Translations under genes and position numbers: made by a program
The notes under the pieces: model-generated
Databases searched by the model: none
What the model was told of the DNA's origin: nothing
What the model saw: the letters and a program-made list of their open reading frames with translations, nothing else
Source of the DNA: Paraburkholderia sartisoli
GTDB taxonomy: Bacteria; Pseudomonadota; Gammaproteobacteria; Burkholderiales; Burkholderiaceae
NCBI RefSeq assembly: GCF_900107685.1
Contig: NZ_FNRQ01000001.1
Coordinates: forward strand, 868,001 to 932,000
Direction: 5' to 3'
Length of the DNA: 64,000 bases
Shown: piece after piece, positions 60,286 through 64,000 of the stretch
Numbering within the stretch: the first letter of the stretch is position 1
Layout: every line of letters begins with the position of its first letter

Positions 60286-61194
60286 CTAGCGGTTCGCGGC
60301 GACGCTGATCCGCAGCGAAGCGCTTTCCGTCGCGCCCGGCGCGAGCCAGCGCAGGCCGAAGCCGTTATGGATGGCGTCGGGCAGTCCGAGCCACGGCTCG
60401 ACGCAGTAGAAGTCGGATTCCGGCGCGAGCGTCCACGTCGTCACCGCGTACCAGGGAATCGAACCCGGCCGCCGCAGGTCGATCGTGATCGTGCGGTTCA
60501 GTCCCGGCGCAACGATGCGCACCGGCTTCTCCGGCGTGCCGTCGAGCAGATGGAAGCGGTCGATGATGCGCGCGTCGTCGAGCGTGTACTGCGCAGCGCC
60601 CGGCTCGGCCGCGCTGATCGACGCGTCGGCCTGCTGGTGGCGACGCTGCGTCGGCGGCAGTTCGAGCGTGGTTGCGCCGCGCTGCGTGTGCGGCAGCGCG
60701 AAGTAGAAGTGGTGGCCCGCGTAGTAGGGCAGCGCGGCGTCGCCGGTGTTGGTGGTGGCGAGCGTCACGTCGAGCGTGTTCGCATCGGCGAGACGGTACG
60801 CTGCCTCGAAGCGAAAGCCGAACGGATACGCGGCGCGCGTGGCGTCGCTGTCGGTGAGCGTCATCGTGACGCCGCTGCCGGTCGCGTCCAGTTGCGCGGC
60901 GAAGGGCAGGTCGCGCGCGAAGCCGTGCATCGGCAGATCGCGCACGACGCCGCTCGCGTCGCGCCAGCGCCCGATCTTGCCGTCGACGAAATGCCGCGCG
61001 AGAAACGGAAACAGCAGCGGATTGCCGCCACGGACGCGGGCCGGGTCGCTCCAGTCGGCGTCGTCCGGCCAGAAGATCACCTGTTCGCCATCGATCTCCC
61101 ACGACAGCAGCCGGCCGCCTGCCTGCGGTGCGATGCGAAGAAGGGCCGCGCCCTGCGCGATTTCGAGGATGTCCTGGTTCTGGAATAGGGCCAT
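60286..61194 (-). CDS. Aldose 1-epimerase family protein
   Basis: The 302-residue cytoplasmic protein is a galactose-mutarotase-like beta-sandwich. Supporting segments are GGRLLSWEIDGEQVIFWPDD, GGNPLLFPFLARHF, LPMHGFARDLPF (catalytic-type His), YYAGHHFYFALP and FYCVEPWLGLPDAIHNG. It probably interconverts anomers of a hexose or acts on a hexose 6-phosphate; the exact sugar is unknown. I used the ATG at 61194 (MALFQNQDILEI), as the frame is open far upstream without family similarity. Confidence 0.87.
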   Translation of the reverse strand: MALFQNQDILEIAQGAALLRIAPQAGGRLLSWEIDGEQVIFWPDDADWSDPARVRGGNPLLFPFLARHFVDGKIGRWRDASGVVRDLPMHGFARDLPFAAQLDATGSGVTMTLTDSDATRAAYPFGFRFEAAYRLADANTLDVTLATTNTGDAALPYYAGHHFYFALPHTQRGATTLELPPTQRRHQQADASISAAEPGAAQYTLDDARIIDRFHLLDGTPEKPVRIVAPGLNRTITIDLRRPGSIPWYAVTTWTLAPESDFYCVEPWLGLPDAIHNGFGLRWLAPGATESASLRISVAANR

Positions 61195-61310
61195 GGTCAA
61201 CGTAAAGACGCGATAGGTTGAGTGAAAAGGACGGCGGCGCGCACGCAGCCGGTGGCCGATTTTGCGCTGCTTTGCGCTACGGGGAAACCCTTTCTCGGGA
61301 AATTGCGGGC

Positions 61311-61339
61311 GTGACCGCACCGACAGGTTTGCCGATAAT
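61311..61339 (+). promoter_or_regulatory. Possible promoter of the 28-residue membrane protein
   Basis: GTGACC (61311-61316), 17 bases and GATAAT (61334-61339) lie about 57 bases before the small gene. A GCCGGTC/GACCGGC hairpin (61351-61368) would be in the leader. The -35 is weak. Confidence 0.4.
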
Positions 61340-61395
61340 CGGTTAAACGGGCCGGTCGACAGACCGGCGGGTCGACAGTTCCGGACGGAGGACGC

Positions 61396-61482
61396 ATGGA
61401 TCTTGCAATGGCAATGGGCGTAGCACTGTTCGGCATGTTCGCCGGCAGCACTGTCTACTTTCTCTACAAGGTCGAGCGCTAG
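61396..61482 (+). CDS. 28-residue single-helix membrane microprotein
   Basis: This small frame reads MDLAMAMGVALFGMFAGS then TVYFLYKVER. It is almost entirely one membrane helix with a basic-acidic KVER end, so it would sit in the inner membrane with the C-terminus probably in the cytoplasm. GGAGG lies just before the ATG, and a strong terminator follows the stop by 66 bases, so it has its own short transcription unit. Size and layout resemble subunits such as CydX, CcoQ or KdpF, but no such complex is encoded nearby and the sequence matches none I know. Confidence 0.6.
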   Translation: MDLAMAMGVALFGMFAGSTVYFLYKVER

Positions 61483-61548
61483 AACGCGTCTTTGCCGCTC
61501 GAAGCGACGCACGCCGCTTCCTTTCCGGATGTTGCGTGAATCCACACC

Positions 61549-61576
61549 AGGCCCGCTTTTGCGGGCCTTTTTCTTT
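61549..61576 (+). terminator. Terminator after the microprotein gene
   Basis: AGGCCCGC (61549-61556) and GCGGGCCT (61561-61568) flank TTTT, then TTTTTCTTTC follows. It is a strong plus-strand terminator. Confidence 0.88.
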
Positions 61577-61742
61577 CATTCGATTTACAGGTGTTTCAGG
61601 TTGTGACGCGGTGCGGCGAAAACATGCGGATATATGCGGTAAACCCTTGGCGGTGCCGGGGTCGCCAGGCATAATCGGGCGTCTTCCATGCGCGGGAGAC
61701 GCAGTCCCGCGCGATGTTTACTCACATTGAGAGGGCCGCCGC

Positions 61743-62573
61743 GTGAACTTGTGGTTTCTGATTTTTCTGAGCGTGTTGCAGGGCGTCACCGAGCTTTTTC
61801 CGGTCAGCAGTCTCGGTCATACGCTTCTCGTGCCGGCGCTGTTCGGCATGCATATCGACAAGCATGCACCGCAGCTGCTTCCCTTTCTCGTCGCACTTCA
61901 CCTCGGCACGGCCCTCGCGCTGCTCTGGTACTTCCGCAAGAAGTGGATCGCGCTCATCAGCGGCTTCGTGGGTTCGCTGCGCGGCCGGCGTAACGATGAC
62001 GGCCACATGATGTGGGCGCTCATCATCGGGACGATTCCCGCGGGTCTCGTGGGCCTCATTCTCGAAAAGCGGCTCGAGCGCGTGTTTCATGACCTGCGTA
62101 TCGTCGCGATCGCGCTGATCGTGAACGGCGTGCTGCTGTGGCTCGGTGACCGTCTGCAGCGCTCGCGTGTGCATCGCGCGCCGGAGAAGCTCACGTTCCG
62201 CCAGGCGTTCTTTGTCGGGCTTGCCCAGGTGGGTGCGCTGATTCCGGGTTTCTCGCGCAGCGGCCTCACGATGATCGCGGGCAACGCGGCCGGGCTGACG
62301 GCGGAAAAAGCCGCGGAGTTCTCGTTCCTGCTCGGCACGCCGATCATTTTCGCAGCGGGCCTGCTCGAAGTGCCGAAGCTCTTCCACGCACCCGACCAGC
62401 TCGCCGACGCGCTGCTTGGCGGCGTGCTCACGGCGATCGCCGCGTATCTCAGCGTGCGCTTCCTGATGCGCTACTTCGAAGGCCGCGGCCGGCTGGCATC
62501 GTTCGGCGTGTATTGCGTGATCGCGGGCGCGCTGTGCCTCGGCTGGTTCATGCTGCACGCGCAGCCGGTGTAA
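61743..62573 (+). CDS. uppP: Undecaprenyl-diphosphatase
   Basis: UppP (BacA) recycles undecaprenyl diphosphate to the monophosphate carrier for cell-wall and polysaccharide synthesis. The 276-residue membrane protein has the two family motifs: [14 protein letters not shown] (near 14-27, the E/Q-xxx-E and PVSSxGH set) and [13 protein letters not shown] (near 170). About eight hydrophobic helices are visible. The ATG at 61743 begins helix 1. No operon partner is evident. Confidence 0.93.
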   Translation: MNLWFLIFLSVLQGVTELFPVSSLGHTLLVPALFGMHIDKHAPQLLPFLVALHLGTALALLWYFRKKWIALISGFVGSLRGRRNDDGHMMWALIIGTIPAGLVGLILEKRLERVFHDLRIVAIALIVNGVLLWLGDRLQRSRVHRAPEKLTFRQAFFVGLAQVGALIPGFSRSGLTMIAGNAAGLTAEKAAEFSFLLGTPIIFAAGLLEVPKLFHAPDQLADALLGGVLTAIAAYLSVRFLMRYFEGRGRLASFGVYCVIAGALCLGWFMLHAQPV

Positions 62574-62627
62574 GGGCGTCGCCGGCACGTCGCGCGGTCA
62601 CGTGCCGGGCGGCCTGCGGCGATACGG

Positions 62628-62633
62628 TATAAT
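62628..62633 (+). promoter_or_regulatory. -10 element of tRNA-Arg
   Basis: A perfect TATAAT lies about 50 bases before tRNA-Arg. No good -35 stands at 16-18 bases. Two hairpins (62642-62660 and 62664-62680) separate it from the tRNA. Confidence 0.55.
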
Positions 62634-62641
62634 TTAAGGCT

Positions 62642-62680
62642 TGGTCGATGCATTCGACCAGCCGACCACGCTCCGTGGTC
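62642..62680 (+). repeat. Two back-to-back inverted repeats before tRNA-Arg
   Basis: TGGTCGA/TCGACCA flank 5 bases (62642-62660), and GACCACG/CGTGGTC flank 3 bases (62664-62680). Both are perfect and would form adjacent hairpins in the tRNA precursor. Confidence 0.8.
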
Positions 62681-62685
62681 TTTGC

Positions 62686-62760
62686 CTCCCCATAGTTCAA
62701 CGGATAGAACACGGGTCTTCTAAACCTGAAATCGAGGTTCGATTCCTCGTGGGGGGGCCA
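62686..62760 (+). tRNA. tRNA-Arg (anticodon TCT)
   Basis: The cloverleaf has D stem GTTC/GAAC, an anticodon stem CGGGT/ACCTG around loop CTTCTAA (anticodon TCT), a T stem CGAGG/CCTCG and an encoded CCA. The acceptor pairs CTCCCCA with TGGGGGG (one G-U). The run of seven G at the 3' side makes the exact acceptor register, and so the ends, uncertain by one or two bases. Confidence 0.9.
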
Positions 62761-62971
62761 ACCGGTTTGCCGGCCCCGGCATCCTTGCCGCATTTCATGC
62801 GACGAGCGTTCGTTCCGCCCATGCTGATTCTCGCGCGGGTTTCGTTTGTGTTTCGCCCGACTCCCATCTGCTGTACTTCAACTTCCGTTCTACTTCACCT
62901 CGTCGGCGATGGTTTATTTCGTGCGCCCTTGCCGGATCACGGGTGAGCACGCGCACGGCTGCGTGAAGCAT

Positions 62972-62995
62972 AAAAAAGGGCAGCCGAAGCTGCCC
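62972..62995 (-). terminator. Terminator of the phosphoesterase gene
   Basis: On the minus strand, GGGCAGC-TTCG-GCTGCCC is followed by TTTTTT (complement of 62972-62977). The UUCG tetraloop makes it very stable. It lies about 55 bases past the stop. Confidence 0.92.
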
Positions 62996-63050
62996 TGTGA
63001 AGGTCCGGTTGCAGACGGACCGTGCTTACCTTGTGAGACGGATCACCGCA

Positions 63051-64000
63051 TCAGTGCGCGATGTTGAGCGCGTTCGTCAGGTCGCCCATCGGCTTGCCGC
63101 TGTTCGCCGCGAGTGCGTTGTCGCGGGCGGTGATGCCCGGCAATGCCGGCAGCGAGAAACGATGCGTGATGAAGCGCAGGATCGACGTCGTGTCGTATTG
63201 CGTGTGATCGACGAAACCCTGCTTCGCAAGCGGCGACACGATGATGGCCGGAATGCGCGTGCCCGGGCCCCAGCGGTCGCCCTTCGGCGGCGCGACGTGA
63301 TCCCAGAAGCCGCCGTTTTCGTCGTACGTGACGATCACGACCATGTTCTTCCACTGCGGGCTTTTCTGCAGATGCGAGATGACGTCCGCGATGTGCTGGT
63401 CGCCCGACGCGACGTCCGTGTAACCCGCGTGCTCGTTCAGGTTGCCCTGCGGCTTGTAGAACGCGACCTGCGGCAGCTTGCCCGCGTCGATATCCGCGAT
63501 GAACGACGCGCCGTTCATGCCGCCGTCCAGCAGATGCGTCGCGCGGTTCGTGGTGCCTGGCGCGAGATCGGCGAAGTAGTTGAACGGCTGGTGATGCGGC
63601 TGGAAGTTCGGCGCCGACAGATTCGCGCCATACACCACGCCCGCCGTGCCCGTTTGCGTCGCGGACAGCGCCGCGCCCCATGCGCCGCCGTACCACGCCC
63701 ACGACACGCCCGCGTTGCTCAGCAGGTCGCCGATGTGCTGCTGGGTCTGCGGCGGCAGCGTGGTGGCCAGGCCCGGATCGGCGAGATTCGCGTCGCCGCC
63801 GCTCGCCGCCTTGTTGCCGCTCGGCTGATACGGCGGCTGCATCGTGTTCACTGCGTAGAAATCAGGCGTGAGGTTGCCCGAATTCACGAATTTCGGCGGG
63901 CCGGTCAGTGCCGAAGCGGGACTGTTCGACGCGAGCGTCAGGGAGACACCATCCGGATCGACCGTCGAAACCGAGGTGGCTGCCGGGCTCGTGCTGGCGT
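63051..64000 (-). CDS. AcpA/phospholipase C-type phosphoesterase, C-terminal part
   Basis: The gene enters from the right edge; 315 residues are visible. The segments VIVTYDENGGFWDHVAPPKG, GPGTRIPAIIVSPLAKQGFV and HTQYDTTSILRFITHRF are typical of the phosphoesterase family that includes bacterial phospholipase C and acid phosphatase AcpA. The missing N-terminus should hold the signal peptide and the nucleophile, so acid phosphatase versus phospholipase cannot be decided. AcpA is my preferred reading from the overall pattern. The frame is open beyond 63887 to the window edge, so an internal GTG there is not the start. Confidence 0.85.
   Translation of the reverse strand, partial: ASTSPAATSVSTVDPDGVSLTLASNSPASALTGPPKFVNSGNLTPDFYAVNTMQPPYQPSGNKAASGGDANLADPGLATTLPPQTQQHIGDLLSNAGVSWAWYGGAWGAALSATQTGTAGVVYGANLSAPNFQPHHQPFNYFADLAPGTTNRATHLLDGGMNGASFIADIDAGKLPQVAFYKPQGNLNEHAGYTDVASGDQHIADVISHLQKSPQWKNMVVIVTYDENGGFWDHVAPPKGDRWGPGTRIPAIIVSPLAKQGFVDHTQYDTTSILRFITHRFSLPALPGITARDNALAANSGKPMGDLTNALNIAH

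Noticed and set aside
62686-62760. tRNA-Arg as the edge of a genomic island
   Set aside because: No integrase, direct repeat of the tRNA end or change in composition is visible in the 1.2 kb after it.

Overview
The window is high-GC DNA (roughly 60-65 percent by eye) with dense, mostly ordinary housekeeping genes, few long gaps, and long shadow frames opposite real genes. The gene content (efp-earP with an Arg32-type EF-P, nagZ, uvrC-pgsA followed by Gly/Gly/Cys tRNAs, rlmE-ftsH-folP-glmM leading into pst-phoUBR-ppk/ppx) points to a betaproteobacterium of the Burkholderiaceae, most likely Paraburkholderia, Caballeronia or Burkholderia, main chromosome. I saw no insertion sequence, prophage, CRISPR array or secretion cluster.

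Layout. 1-9 kb: 3' end of nagZ, a sigma-54 response regulator, a CsbD-like stress protein, elongation factor P and its rhamnosyltransferase EarP, uvrC, pgsA, three tRNA genes (Gly, Gly, Cys), a PRC-barrel protein and an ElaA-type acetyltransferase. 9-11 kb: a copper-delivery operon for cytochrome oxidase (SCO1, PCu(A)C, CtaG). 11.5-17.5 kb: trehalose synthesis (otsB-otsA), an ABC exporter, and a GT4 glycosyltransferase behind a long repeat-rich leader. 17.7-24 kb: two membrane proteins of unknown role, a LacI-controlled uronate oxidation pair (uronate dehydrogenase plus SMP-30 lactonase), and a divergent metallohydrolase/TetR pair with palindromic sites between them. 24-30.6 kb: tRNA-Val, dnaQ-rnhA-methyltransferase, gloB, mltD and an MFS transporter. 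30.7-42.7 kb: carA-carB, greA, yhbY, rlmE, ftsH, folP, glmM. 42.8-53.7 kb: the phosphate regulon, pstSCAB-phoU-phoB-phoR, then divergent ppk and ppx. 53.8-64 kb: an OlsB-like acyltransferase, sixA, tRNA-Pro, several very small genes, a MATE exporter, a LysM/M23 lipoprotein, an aldose epimerase, a second small membrane protein, uppP, tRNA-Arg and the 3' part of an AcpA-type phosphoesterase.

How the parts work together. The phosphate block is the clearest system: PhoR/PhoB sense phosphate with PstSCAB-PhoU, a four-repeat Pho box precedes pstS, and a similar 11-bp-phased array faces ppk, tying phosphate uptake to polyphosphate storage. The copper trio matures the Cu centres of cytochrome c oxidase. 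EarP glycosylates Arg32 of the adjacent EF-P. The uronate pair oxidises a hexuronate to an aldarolactone and opens it, under a LacI regulator with a 12-bp perfect palindrome in the shared promoter region.

I did not find a convincing new multi-gene system. The best leads are small: a 28-residue membrane microprotein in its own transcription unit (61396-61482), a possible two-hairpin sRNA (about 58810-58905), a large closed stem ending in a T run in front of greA (35636-35721), a His-rich 57-residue membrane protein (55956-56129), and the 24-bp palindrome plus Pho-like array between ppk and ppx.
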